Source of the DNA: Dillenia suffruticosa
Lineage: Eukaryota; Streptophyta; Magnoliopsida; Dilleniales; Dilleniaceae
NCBI GenBank assembly: GCA_033439265.1
Contig: JAVTVX010000034.1
Coordinates: forward strand, 19,234,501 to 19,298,500
DNA length: 64,000 nt
Direction: 5' to 3'
The notes beneath the pieces were generated by a model. The model was not told where the DNA came from, made no database searches, and was given only the letters and a program-made list of their open reading frames with translations. Positions 35,239 to 46,830 of this stretch are shown one piece after another. Position numbers and translations under genes: made by a program. Every line of letters begins with the position of its first letter. The stretch's first letter is position 1.

Positions 35239-36876
35239 TTAAGCCTCATCCAGCATATCTGCAGTTTGCTCATTGTCAGAGTCAGTCTCATTATCTTCCT
35301 CCTCATAGAGAGCCATTTCAGCATCGCTTGTCTTGCTGGTTCCAGCTTCATCTGGTCTTCTTGTGTCACCCAGGTCAAGGTACCACATTTCCTCATCTGC
35401 TATATTGCTGGCACTGGCCTTTTTATGAGGAGATGGTGCAAGAGGAAGATGGGGATTATTCATTTGCGGGCTTATAGTGTGATAGGTCCAGTTTTGTTGG
35501 ACTGGATTGTTGAGATTGGGGCTATGGATATGCAATTGGGGTGGGCTTGCAGTTGGGTTCTCAGCCCAAATCGAAATGGTTTTCTCAGGATAGTTCACCT
35601 CTGTTCCCTTGTTGGGATTCCCCGGGTTCCTTAATGTTTCAGAACGTGTGTGCTGAATTGTCCCGCTTTTGACACCCTTTTGGACCTGAGTTCTGATTTG
35701 CGCATTGACTTCTCTTTTGTGGTTATCATCCTTTTGTCTTTTGCTTGTAGCTTTGCCTTTGTCTTTTCCTGCATAAGCTCCTGACATTGTCTTGAGGACA
35801 GCTAGACTGTTGTCAACAGGAGCCATTTGATCGGTGGTTCCGTCTTCCCAGGTAGCAAAGTCAACTGTTAGGCTGCCAAATTTGTTGTTGTGCAGCTGAG
35901 TTTTTTGTTCTCTTCCCTTCCCATTGCCATTTTTGGTAAATCTTTGTCTCCTAGGGACCTGCATCCAAGGGCCCAAGCTTTCCTCCCTCTAACAGTCGCC
36001 GGAGTTTCTTACAGCATCATTTTCCGGCATTTGAGATGAGTTTTCTGGGGTCGTAGATTCCATGCATGAGTCTTTGCTGTGCCCTACACGACCACAGTTG
36101 AAGCATATGGTGTGAAGGCCCTCATATTCAACCTGTTGCATTCTGTTCCTGATCTGAACTTTTGGAGTTAGGGGCTTGTTAAGATCGATTTCAACACACA
36201 CTCTGGCGTACTTACCTCTCAGCGTGTTGGCTGTGTTGGAGTCTATTTTGATAGGCTTGCCTATGCTGCTTGCAATGTTGAAGAGAACATCTTCATTAAA
36301 GAATTCTATAGGGAGGTGAGGCAGCCTAATCCAAACGGCTGCATGTTCGATTTTAGCTTCTTTTGGGGTGAACCATGGACGCCATTTCCTTACCACAAGG
36401 TAATGGTCATGAACCATCCACGGGCCACCGGTGAGAGCATGCAGCATGTCTTGTTTTAGAGAGAATTTTGCAATGAAGTAGCCCTCCCCCAGGTCTAGGA
36501 GATCTACCTGTCCTTCAGGTTTCCACAGATAGTTGATTTTGGTTTGCAGTAGGTGATAACCAATGTTCTTCCCCAATAGTTTAATGACAAGTGCTTGCTT
36601 CCATGGTTGCCATAGTTCTTTAAGTTTATCATCTGCTATTGGAACTTTTGGGATGTTCTGATCTGTGTTTGTATCAGCTACAGGTTCAGAGTTCAGGAGC
36701 TCTTCTTCTGTGTCTGAGGCTGCTTCAAAGGAGAGGTCTGCGTTGCTAAAGAATTGGTTTTTCCCCAGGAGCATGTCTTTAAAGGAAGGCTTATGATGTA
36801 GCCTAGCAACTTCTTGCAGGTTTTCTTCAATGGTTCTGTCCTCGTTGGCCTTAACTTTCTTTGTGCTCCTTTGCAA
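35239..36876 (-). pseudogene. LINE ORF1 (DUF4283 and CCHC zinc knuckle), one TAG stop
   Basis: ORF1 proteins of plant L1 elements bind the element RNA. The N-terminal part (36876-35989, 295 codons) has a DUF4283 domain (KLLGKNIGYHLLQTKINYLW, LTGGPWMVHDHYLVVRKW, VWIRLPHLPIEFF) and ends with the zinc knuckle CFNCGRVGHSKDSC near residues 261-274. A TAG at 35989-35991 interrupts it. Reading continues in the same frame with GPWMQVPRRQRF, the segment that normally follows the knuckle in this family, to the stop at 35239-35241. The original protein was about 545 residues. The stop alone separates the two halves. Confidence 0.85.
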
Positions 36877-36900
36877 TGAGTCAGGCGAGAGGTGAGCGTT

Positions 36901-37396
36901 TGGTTGGATTTTTTTTGACTTATTTATCTTTTTGAGGAGAAGATAAAATTAATTATTTCTAAAAAAGGTTAAAATAATTTAATTTTTTAACTATTGAAAT
37001 AAAATAGTTAATTTTTTTATTTTTTATTCTTGAAATAAAGTTAAAAATTAAAAATTAAAAATTAATATATATATTTGAAATTTTGTATCATTTAAATGAA
37101 AATATTAATAAAATAAAAATAATTATGTGAGGATATAAATGAAATAAAAAATATAAATTTTTGAAAAAACCGGTTATTAAAAAAAATGAGAAATAAAAAT
37201 TCCTCCCAGAAAATTTTACTTAAAAGTTATATTTTTAATTTTTTTTATGAAAGAAAAACTCTTTTTTTATGAAAAAAAAGCTCTTTTTTTATGAGATTTT
37301 AAAAAATCCCGTTCGATAGGAATTTTCCTTATAAAAGAAAAAAATTGAAAAAAAACCTTGTCAAACAGGTACAAAGGAAGAGATATAAGTTCTTCC
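36901..37396. other. AT-rich block beside the LINE 5' end, private to unit 1
   Basis: Very AT-rich sequence with no counterpart in unit 2. It could be LINE 5' UTR, a separate small element or target sequence lost from unit 2. The end of the block has gtcaaacaggtac, and homology to unit 2 resumes at ttcttccacac (37390 region versus 54451). Confidence 0.4.
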
Positions 37397-37988
37397 ACAC
37401 ATGAAATTACCTCTATATACTTAATTACTATATACTTAGTAAAATCTTAGATATTACTATATACTTAATTATTTTAAATTTTTTTCATATTTTAGAGTTA
37501 AGTAGAATTAAATGATAATTAAAAAATAAAATTAGAATGTGGGATGAAAACTGCTTACGGAGGTGCAAAAGCATTAGCCCTTTAGAATGTGGGTGGAGGA
37601 CCTTTTCAGCATAGTGCCTATAACATCATTCGCGGGCTTTAGATCTTGGCATATATAATATAGGATGGAATGGAGGAGAATGTTTGTAGGCTGTAGCCAT
37701 ACGTAGTATTGCATCATCTGTGGAATCAGATTGGACTCCCTACAACCTTTCTTTATGTTTCTCGATGTTAATAATAATTCACAATGTTTTCAAGAGAAAC
37801 AATTTAATAGTCATAATTTTTCTCTCTTAATTCAGTAATTTTAGATTTAAATTTCAGTATAATAAAAAAAATAATAATTTGCTATGATTTCTCCCACGGT
37901 TGAGTTTATGTTTCTCAATGTTCATTAACATATAAGGAATTTGATTGAGCTGGTGAGTCAGCTCCCAACTTGGGCAATCATATGTAGT

Positions 37989-38026
<38 letters not shown>

Positions 38027-39177
38027 AACCTATTCCACCATCAAGTTGCATACTTTTTGTATGTAGTGGTGAAGGTTTCGCAAATTAAAGGGGTTGCTGG
38101 TAGGCGCATAAAGTAACGATATTTTAGCATTAGATGCTATAGCACCATGAAAGAAATACCCTCACTATCAGCTCCGAAGGAAAGCATGGATCTTGACACA
38201 CAACTTTGGTTAAAATAAGCAACAATAAAAACAACCCACCCAGCAAAATCTGGGGTCCTTTTGCCAAAAGTTGCATGCACAGTCGACAAAGTAAATAAGA
38301 GTGTTAAATTCTCTTAATTATGTCTCGATTTTAAAATTTAAAAATAAAAAATATCATATTAAAAAAACTATTCCTTAAAATAAATCTGATAATCACTCGA
38401 ATCAAATTAATCAAATTATGATTTTATATATCGATTGGTATAACAAGTGCGAAAGAAGCGCATTTGCTTCCTAGTTGGTCATGATAGTGCTACATCAATC
38501 CCTGTGGACCCTACTACTAGTAATGAAGAACGGATAATTTAACCAAACCCTTCAACCATGAAAGAAGAATTTTGACATAAAGTTGCTCAATTTTCCCGCA
38601 AGAAAAATGTCAAATAGCAACTCAAACATCCCTTATATCTTTTATGCCCAAAAATTTCTCTAAAATACTTACCCTAATTACAATTCTAAAGAAAAGAAGT
38701 TCCAACTCAAATAAAAAAGAAAATCAAAACATAAAAGGAAAGAGCTACTTGTTGGAAAATTGATATAAGTGTCATGAGCGACCAAACAATTGGGGGTACA
38801 ATGGAGCAAAATCACGTCATTAATTCTCTAACAAATAAACAAATTAAATCTTAATTCCAAATTTTGATATTTAATTTGAGATAAGTGTTACAATTTTTAT
38901 GTTGACTGTTTATCTACCATAACTCTCCTCCTTTATCTTAATTGGAGACCAACTATGTGAAAACGATGTTTACATTTTGAGAAGAAAAACAGGCCAAGTT
39001 ATTGATCCATTTTGAGATCAATTCTCTCTATATGATTTGCATAAAGTCATTGATCCATGCTTTTCCACGAGAACATTCACACATGCCAGCTAATCCATGG
39101 CAGCAAAAGCCAAGTAAAATCAATTAAAACAAAGTGTCTACTTATCAATAGAGTCTAGCCGAAGCAAAACCAATAAA

Positions 39178-39360
39178 ACCAAAATCCTTTGGATTGAGCG
39201 ATCGAACACTTTACCCCTTAACCAAAAATCTCGATTTTGAGTTCTGGGAATAGTGAAAAAGGATTTGGGAGAACCAACCCTTAAAATGAGCCCCACAGTG
39301 CTCGAACCAGATTAATCGGATAATACCATGATACCGGTGGTGAAAACTAAAAAAAAAAAA
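39178..39360 (+). mobile_element. SINE private to unit 1, perfect 15-bp target duplication
   Basis: The direct repeats agcaaaaccaataaa (39163-39177 and 39361-39375) are identical. The body ends in a 12-A tail. A head with gattgagcgatcgaac and the block ttgggagaaccaaccctta fit the SINE family of the window. Unit 2 has the empty site near 57400. Confidence 0.88.
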
Positions 39361-40836
39361 AGCAAAACCAATAAAGACCCCCCATTTTCAGTCCCCAAGC
39401 CTTTGGCCCACATGGGAGCTCATGGTTTGCATTCATGGTGGCTTCCTAATGTAAACTAAGGCAAAGTATGTCAAGCCTATCCTAAGAATTGATCACCAAA
39501 GAACCAAGCTTAGGTCCTATTGCTAAGCTTTCGAAAAGCATATTCCTTCTGCAGCATTTGAATGTATCTAGATCAACCAAATACACTTAAAACGACATTA
39601 ACGAAATAGGAGTTATAGCTACTAATCAGCATAAACAGCAAACGACAAGCCTACCGTAGATCTATAAATCCAAGATGAACATAATTTATCTTGAACCAAT
39701 AAATGGAGTAAAAAATTTAAAAATAAAAAAATAAATCACAGAGTTAGCAAATAAAGAGCTTATGAAGAACCAAAAGCAGAACTGTGAATAGAACTTCATC
39801 TTTGCATTTTTTTCAGTTCGATGCATTAAAGCATAAACATCCGTACCTTGCGCATCTCTTTGGTTGGCAAGTTTTAAAAGTACACTTTTAGCAGCCGTGA
39901 ACGATGAACCCTTCATAAACAAGAGAAACTTCAAACAGATAACGTAAGCCAAAGATTTCACAACATGATATAGGGCAACTGTTGCTATTGGCTCTAAATC
40001 ACTTAACTACTGATGTCCAAGCAGACCATCTACTTTTAAGGACAGTAGAGATTATCACTTCATATAGATCTCTCTAGCACATCCCCGAAATATTTTGTTT
40101 CAATCATACACACCTGTCTTGGTTCCAGATTGCTTGCAGTCTACTCAAAATTCCAGTGCAATGGTAAGTAAAGGTGGCCTTGTCTTGGAGATGGAGGGCA
40201 ACATCAGAATCCAAACAAGGGCTCAACAAATGTATCCAATTGTAATTCAGAATCAAGTTGAAACAACACTACAGTTGAAGTAATGAAGGCTACAGGCGAG
40301 AGTGTCAGCATAAAGATGACAAATATTATAACTTCCTAAGAACCACATTATACTCCAAAATTACATCTACTTGGGAATTACCAACTAATGGAAATATACT
40401 AAGCAAAAATGACAGTAGCATAGAGAAGATTGTTTCCTGAAACAAGGATTAGTAAAATGCGCATCAAAGAGCATCTCAATGCCACTTTGATGATGTCAAC
40501 CACAACAAACAAATAGTATCATTTATACTCGGAATATGGAACCATATTCCATATCATCCCATTCCACAGTCCTGAAATGGTTATGGTATTTCAGAGCTAT
40601 AAAAATCCCTTGCCAGCCATACCCTCACCAGGAAAGAGAAGAAAAGGAAAAAAAAAAAATCACTTCAAAATTTAAATGGCCACAAATGCTCATCTGAAGT
40701 ATCGCCTGCTCAGTATTTTATCCTATCCACTAAAAATATAGGCACTCTACCTTTGAAAAAGGAAAATGCACCTAGATAACCCATTCAAAGTGTTTAAAAT
40801 GAAAGGAATCAAGATCTTAGAAACTTTGTCCTAAAT

Positions 40837-40881
40837 AAAGAGACCCTTTGGATCTGTGATCTTCTTCACCACATAATGAGC
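40837..40881 (-). other. Candidate terminal exon (unit 1), low support
   Basis: On the minus strand a T-rich acceptor (tttttgtgtggatag) is followed by a short frame AHYVVKKITDPKGLFI and a TAG stop. The copy in unit 2 (about 59192-59241) keeps the frame, with one replacement (K to Q) and one synonymous change. No upstream exons were identified, so this may be chance. Confidence 0.2.
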
Positions 40882-43800
40882 CTATCCACACAAAAAGACA
40901 GTATTGAATTCACCAATTTTCTTAAATTGGAAGAATATAATCATTTCAGGAAAAAAGTGAAATGAAACACAACAAAAGATAGGCATCCACTAGTGGAAAG
41001 TTCTGTTTCTTCTGTTTCAATCTTTGGTCAGCAGAACCTCTAATTAAGCTGCCTAGGATACAAATAGTAACAGAATAAGATCATTTCATCCTTGAAGAAC
41101 TTTATCCTTGACAGCTGCTAAACATAATGAAGACTTTAAAACAGATAGTTGAAGAATATCAGTCCTTTTGTTCCTTGAATATCATCCTTAACATTTGCCC
41201 TAAGAAATTAGTGGAATGATAAACAACTGCTATCGGATGAAAATGAAATCATTGAATCACAACACAGAACAGTATGAGTTCCACGAAAAGGAGCTCACTG
41301 GCATTGCGGATAAAGTTTGTCTGTTACACTTTTTAAAGATGTTTTAACTTTCGAATTTATCATGGCCAAGTACTGCATGCTACATGAACACTACTTAGAG
41401 TTAGAGCTTACTGTCATCTGATGTGTTTGACTTCTAATTTCATTATATAATGGCACTTCACTATAGTAGTGTGCAATTGAAAAGGTAGTTGGAAGCATGC
41501 ACTACTATAAGCTTAGAGTCCTTAATTTAGGTTGCGACATGGAAAATAAAATTCACACATGGATCAATGTAAGATATAATAGAATCATGGCTAATTTTAA
41601 TTGCCTTTGTGACAAATGATGTCAACATGATCAATCAAAAAGAATGCAACTGTGCAATATTAGTGTCATATTGGGTGCAGAATAGCCAACCTAGAAAAAG
41701 CAGCTAACTGACATAGCAAGGTTAATGCATTTACAGCATAAACATTTGCGATCAACAGGAATTCGATCACTCCCTCTCAGATCTCCTCAGACCCCATGCC
41801 CTCACATCCTCGTCCCCCAAAAACTTGTCCTTCCAAAAGAACAAAGGAAGAAAAAAAATAAAAAAAAAAGGAGAGAGAGAGAGAGAGAAAAGACCAGAAA
41901 AAAGAAAACAGGAACTTTCTAGTTGGCTCGCAAAATAATTTGATAACCACCAGGTCTGGAATTCCTAGGCCAACTGATCTATTTGTGAAATCTCCTTCCT
42001 TTGTCTCCTCAATCCATAACAAAGACAATGACTGCAAAATCTTGGATCTCTCTCAATCTCTATGGTCATAGTGCCAGCTCCCATCCCCACCTCAGCCCCT
42101 AATGTAACCTCTTGCAGTGGCAACTTTAAAAACTTACAAGAAGTTAAAGATAACACACAACATTGCTACTTTGTGCAGAAGTTTCTCAGAGCCAGCTAAA
42201 TGGACTTCTAGCTTTCTCTTTACAATCCACAACAGAAGAATAGGATCCATATCCTAACACCTGGTCAGCAACAATTCAAGATTAAGTTCCAATGTAAAAC
42301 CCAAATTTAGCAATGGGTGATCGATCTGGATAGACAAGGAGCCAACATGTTACACTGTCAGCAGAATCTTTTCATAGGTATCAATTTTAGTTATTTGTTT
42401 TTAAATGTTTCCCGCCCTTCCTTTTGGTTCATTGATTTCCCCTCTATCCACCAATTTTCCATTGTCTCCAACTGCTAATTTCCCCTTCATTTCCAATATT
42501 TTCTGCACCAGCTCGCCTCTTTTTCCATGATGATGAACATAAATATATTTAGCCTTGCAGATAAAATTTATCATAAATCAATCCTTATCTGTTCCTAATC
42601 TAGTCCTATTCGTTAGACCATCCACACTTCTCAGCTCAGGGATATCAGTTTTCCTCACAATTGAACTAAAAACAGATTCCAACCTATCCTTGACCAAGGT
42701 TGTAGACCCAACTCGAGCGTAAAGATTTAACCTCAGAAATAGCAAATTGAGTTGAGATTTGCTGAAAGTTTAGAACCTTCTGAAATCTTAGATTGCATAA
42801 TTGTAATTCAGGATTTCACAGCACAGAAAGCAGGAACATGCACAGAGTGAACAGGATGATCATACTAATGAGGAAATAACCGACACTTGTCTGTAAAATG
42901 GCTGATGCCATACAATCAAATTCAAAACATAAATTAACTTGTACACGGTAAAGTTAGTATTTATCAAGCTACAATTGCTATAGATTTCCACTTGTACATG
43001 GTAGAGTTAAGGGTTTTTCCGACTAGTCCCGTAAGGGCACTTGTTAAGGAGAAAAAATCATTCCACATTTATCTCCCATGTTTTGTTTTTTGGTACAACA
43101 AAATTAGCCCCAATAGTCTCTTGTCCTTACAATATTAGTTCCTTTGATTTTGGCATATAATTGTTAATCTTTTCAATGCCCAAATAAATAAATAAATAGC
43201 AAGTTTTATTAAGAAGTTCTAAACGTTATGCAGACTGAGTCATATGTAACATTAATTCTTTGTTCTACATAAAATAATTAATTGCGTCCATTTGGGGGAA
43301 AAAGAGAAATTCTTCAGTTCTAAGCATGGAGATGTGGTGTTGGCGTTATAATGTACTTATAGTTTATACTATCTTAAATGGAAATTCTTTATAAGGAAAA
43401 AAATAAAGATTTCAATTGCGAAATAAAAGTGAGAATTTATTATTATGGTTGCTCTAGTCATATTAGAAATGTAAATATGGAATGATTTTTTGCATGAACA
43501 CAAGTCCTTAGGGCAGCGTTAGGAAAAACCAAAAAGTTAATATACAAAATTCTCATTACTCATCTTGACATTGCTGATGGCATTATAGAATTGGTTTTGA
43601 CATTTCATAGGTTCATTTGATACTATGTTTTCTTCCTTCAGTTAAGTGTTAATTGTACTAAATTTTTATTCATTTACTAAAAAACAAAATGTGTGAGAGT
43701 TTTCCCCTCGCTACAACGGGTACATAATACTTTCAGAGAATGTTGGTGAACCAAAAACATAAAAACAAAACCTGGAAACTTATAAGACAATGAAAAAAGG

Positions 43801-44687
43801 CCTAGGAGCAACATGAAAACAATCATCTGGAAAGCCTGCATATTACCGCTTTTCCAAGAATAAAATTATGACATACATGTTATCTTGTCTTTAGTAGGGA
43901 ACGCAATGGGCGGATATGGTGCGCATTTTGCTAATACCATATCTGACCCAAAATTCTGACCAGTTATTCATATCTGATACTAACCCTACTTGAGTAAGTG
44001 AACTGGAAAACCATATCCGACCTTGCAGACTTTTACAAAAAACCAACCCAATCCAACAATACATGAAATGGCTGTGTGAATGCGGAAGGGATAAAAGGTG
44101 GGGAAACAACAAAGGGTGGCTGGTGATTTAGCAAAATCTGACCGTTGATTTGTGGGTAGGAAAGAGACGAAGGGTGGCCGGAGACTTAGCTAGCAAAGTC
44201 TGACCATCAATTTGGGGGGGGGGGGGGACGAAGAGTGTGGTTGTCTGACTTTCTCTCTTTTTTGATGTGGTTGTACAGGTGGGTTGATCGTCAACGATCT
44301 GTCAACTGCTGTTGTTGTCGACTATGGGTGGGGATGCAAAGGGATGAAGGGTGTGGAGGAGGGAGGCAGAGGTGAATACAATGACTTTCTGCAAATAGTT
44401 AGCTCCCAAGAAATGAAATGGGTGGAGCACCAAATGTTACCTTATTTGTCAAAAAGCACATTGTGCAATGCATTCAAAAAGGAAAGCTATTTTTTCTTTT
44501 TATACATCACCTATAATATTTTTATTACATAATTTACATTACAGAAGGATTTCCAAATTTTTGACAAATCAATGATTCTAATTGCTTGAACCCAACAAAA
44601 AAAATAAATTCAGACCCTAATCTGCATATCACACCTCTAACGCGAACAAATATTCAAAATTGAAATCAGTAAAGACAAATTACTCTA

Positions 44688-45662
44688 TTAAGCACTCTCA
44701 GGTGAAGGGACTAACCTTGTTTCTCTAAAGCCATGGCTCCCTCCACCAAGCAACTTGAGCAAAGCACCGGCTTTAGTCTTTCCCCTTGCACTTCCATTCT
44801 CTGAAATGTCATTAATCCAAACATACAACCCCAATGTCTGTTCCCGAATATCGTCGGCCACGCGCTGGCCGCCGCATTGCACCAAATTGAGCAAAACTGA
44901 CACTGCATTCTCCTTGGTCCTTCCACTAGATCCAGTTGCAGGGTCCAACAAGTCCACCAAAACCCCAACTGCAGATGCCTTGAGGAATGCCTCGACGCCC
45001 TCTTCGCACCCGGCGATCTGCGCAATCACCGCCGTGGCGTCCTCCACGATCCCAACACGTCCGTCGTTGATGACGAGTGAGAAGAGCGGCTGCGGCGCCC
45101 CCAACTCGATCAGCGCCGCGCGATTTTGCGTGTAGAGAGAGATTCCAAAGAGGGCTTTTAGGGCATCTTTGATTGATCTCGGAGGCGAATTGTGGTACCG
45201 GATGATGTCAATGAGGGCATAGAGGATGTCTCTCTTGGCGCCAATAAGCGGGCGATAGGAGTCGTCGAGGATGAGGAGGCTGTGGAGAGTGGCTGCGGCC
45301 GACTGGACGGCGGCGGCGGAGGAGTGTTGGTGGTTGCGGAGAAGGTGGGAGATTGTGTCGAGGACGCCGCGCGTGGAAACTAGGGTTTGGCGGGTGGTGT
45401 CAGGGGCTTCTCCGCCGCGCGTGGGGGAGGAGATGGAGAGGTTGAAAAGAGTGGCAGCGGCATTTTCTTGGCAATCGTGGGAGGAAGAGTAGAGGGCTTC
45501 GGCTAGGTAGGGGACGGCTCCGGCTTCAGCTATGATGACTCGACTCTCGGCGTCGTTCTTTGATATATGCCGTAGCTCGCACAAGGCTTCGACTCGTGTT
45601 TGCTCCGACACCGAGCTCAGCTTCTTCACCAAAGTTCGGGCTGTCCTCCTCGTAACTTCCAT
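44688..45662 (-). CDS. ARM-repeat protein, PUB-like without U-box (copy 1)
   Basis: Single-exon gene of 324 residues. From about residue 8 to 310 the sequence is made of armadillo-type helical repeats, e.g. IIAEAGAVPYLAEAL, CQENAAATLFNLSI, AAVQSAAATLHSLLIL, IKDALKALFGISLY, AVGVLVDLLDP and TKENAVSVLLNLVQCGG. The pattern is that of the ARM half of plant U-box E3 ligases, but there is no U-box, so any ubiquitin role would be as a partner or adaptor. Location is probably cytosolic or nuclear; there is no signal peptide or membrane segment. The start is the Met at 45662, directly preceded on the coding strand by (AG)11. GC content is much higher than in surrounding DNA. Copy 2 differs at 10 residues: T4K, H32L, V42A, GG to VE near 82, I to L and Y to C near 154-157, P to V near 189, V to A, Q to L. 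Confidence 0.9.
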   Translation of the reverse strand: MEVTRRTARTLVKKLSSVSEQTRVEALCELRHISKNDAESRVIIAEAGAVPYLAEALYSSSHDCQENAAATLFNLSISSPTRGGEAPDTTRQTLVSTRGVLDTISHLLRNHQHSSAAAVQSAAATLHSLLILDDSYRPLIGAKRDILYALIDIIRYHNSPPRSIKDALKALFGISLYTQNRAALIELGAPQPLFSLVINDGRVGIVEDATAVIAQIAGCEEGVEAFLKASAVGVLVDLLDPATGSSGRTKENAVSVLLNLVQCGGQRVADDIREQTLGLYVWINDISENGSARGKTKAGALLKLLGGGSHGFRETRLVPSPESA

Positions 45663-45684
45663 CTCTCTCTCTCTCTCTCTCTCT
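45663..45684. repeat. (CT)11 microsatellite abutting the ARM gene 1 start codon
   Basis: Twenty-two bases of CT directly adjoin the start codon, read as (AG)11 in the 5' leader. The orthologous tract in copy 2 has 28 units. Confidence 0.95.
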
Positions 45685-45733
45685 AATTTTGATTTTGGGC
45701 TGATGACAAATTAGAGCATGAGCATGAAGACGA

Positions 45734-46830
45734 TGGGGGGAGGCGAAATGGTTGGGTTTGACAAGGCAAAAGGCGGACATTTGAATGGATAAGTTGATGA
45801 TGCTGTAATGTAAATATTTAATGAGAACTGGATGGAAAGAGGGAACTGTTGTTTGACGAAGAAAGTGCAGCAGAAAAGTCTAATCTTAAGCCTTCGCTCC
45901 TAGCAAGCATCTCTCCTTTTCCTACCAAACCGCACCTGAATTATTCTAGAAGCAACGTGGATATTAAGATTGTAAAAATATGATTTTAAATATTTATGAT
46001 AAAAAAATAAAACAAAAAACCAAAACGAAACGAAAGCACTGGATTTCCCACCTCATGGGAGTTTGAGTAACTCATTATGCTCATCTATGGCTGTTTGTGG
46101 GCTCCATTTCTGGTGTGCTGACTCCCTTTCGGCCTGAACACCAACGTGACCATGTACTTGTGCTTGTGCCCCAATTGCAACGTTAACCCTTTGTGCCCCT
46201 CAATTATTGAAAGTCCGACTAACACAACTTTTTAAGGTTGACATGGCGCGGTGAGTTGTCAACGTGGCACATTACATTTTATTACCAACCATCAATGATT
46301 TGTTAGCCAAGAAAATTTTATAGTCACGCAATCGACGAAATGAAAGAAAAGTTGAGCCTTTTGTAAGCTTCTTCAAAAATTTTTTTAAAAAATTAATATT
46401 TAAATTTTTCTAAATACATATATTTTTATAATTTTTATAATTTCTATATAATAAAAAATTAAATTTACTGAAAAATTAAACCATCAGTTTTTGGAAAGAA
46501 AGTATTCGTTGAAAAATAAGGCTAAGTTTTGATATTGCAAGAAAGAAAAGTAAAGCAACCATGATCTATAAAAGACGAGGGTATATAGGTTGAAAAATAC
46601 AATAGAGTTGCCGATCCGTATTATTTCTACTTAAATTAGTTTAGTATAGCTGGATACGCAGAAAATAGAGACTTAACTTTGGTACTGTAAAGAAGGTAGA
46701 GAGAACAATTGTGAACAGGGAAGAGAAGAGTTGGCGAATGTCTATTGCCGGTGAGGTTCAAGCTATTACATAGGAGGAGGAAGGTGTCCTTTGACGCAAT
46801 AAGTAAAAGATAAAGGGGAATGATGGAACC
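45734..46830. other. Upstream region of ARM gene 1, no other gene
   Basis: Contains the promoter side of ARM gene 1, with a possible TATA-like taaatattta near 45810. The sequence becomes AT-rich toward 46600. How much belongs to the duplicated unit cannot be told because unit 2 runs off the window. Confidence 0.4.

Larger units (their letters stand above)
31031..36900 (-). mobile_element. L1-type LINE, near full length, private to unit 1
   Basis: Two-ORF plant L1 element on the minus strand: ORF1 (36876-35239) with a nucleic-acid-binding domain and CCHC knuckle, then ORF2 (35201-31098) with endonuclease, reverse transcriptase, zf-RVT and RNase H. A short T-run at 31031-31038, adjoining sequence shared with unit 2, is the poly(A) tail. 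Unit 2 lacks the element and has about 125 bp of other sequence in its place, so insertion may have involved target loss. The 5' boundary is approximate. Three in-frame TAG codons interrupt otherwise open frames. Confidence 0.9.
37397..44687. other. Duplicated non-coding block downstream of ARM gene 1
   Basis: About 7.3 kb parallel to 54460-62920. It includes a (GA)n tract at 37991-38018, a SINE remnant at about 38295-38455 (also in unit 2), the SINE at 39178-39360 and a (GA)n near 41870-41886. It also has a private 190-bp stretch at 42501-42693 and a G-run at 44214-44227. I see no complete gene. A possible short terminal exon at 40837-40881 (minus) and a conserved 63-codon frame at 41965-42156 (minus) are noted as candidates only. 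Confidence 0.5.
25317..45733 (+). repeat. Large direct duplication, unit 1
   Basis: From gctaggtttagatg at 25317 the sequence runs parallel to unit 2 from 49204. Shared order: SINE, AT-rich spacer, RTE LINE relic, microsatellites, GC-rich patch, non-coding block, ARM-repeat gene. The window ends at 64000, which corresponds to 45733 here, so the true right end is unknown. Private to unit 1 are the L1-type LINE (31031-36900), the SINEs at 29127-29318 and 39178-39360, and about 190 bp at 42501-42693. Confidence 0.92.

Noticed and set aside
36880..37390. LINE target-site duplication
   Set aside because: Runs of ggtagatttttttt and ggttggatttttttt near the two ends look alike but are mostly homopolymer, so I do not claim them as a target duplication.
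44284..44532. 82-codon plus-strand frame, also at 62521-62766
   Set aside because: Kept between units with one in-frame deletion, but no domain, no start context and AT-rich tail; treated as part of the duplicated non-coding block.
44755..45492. Plus-strand frames opposite ARM gene 1 (and the same at 62988-63725)
   Set aside because: Antisense shadows in a GC-rich coding region; conserved only because the coding strand is.
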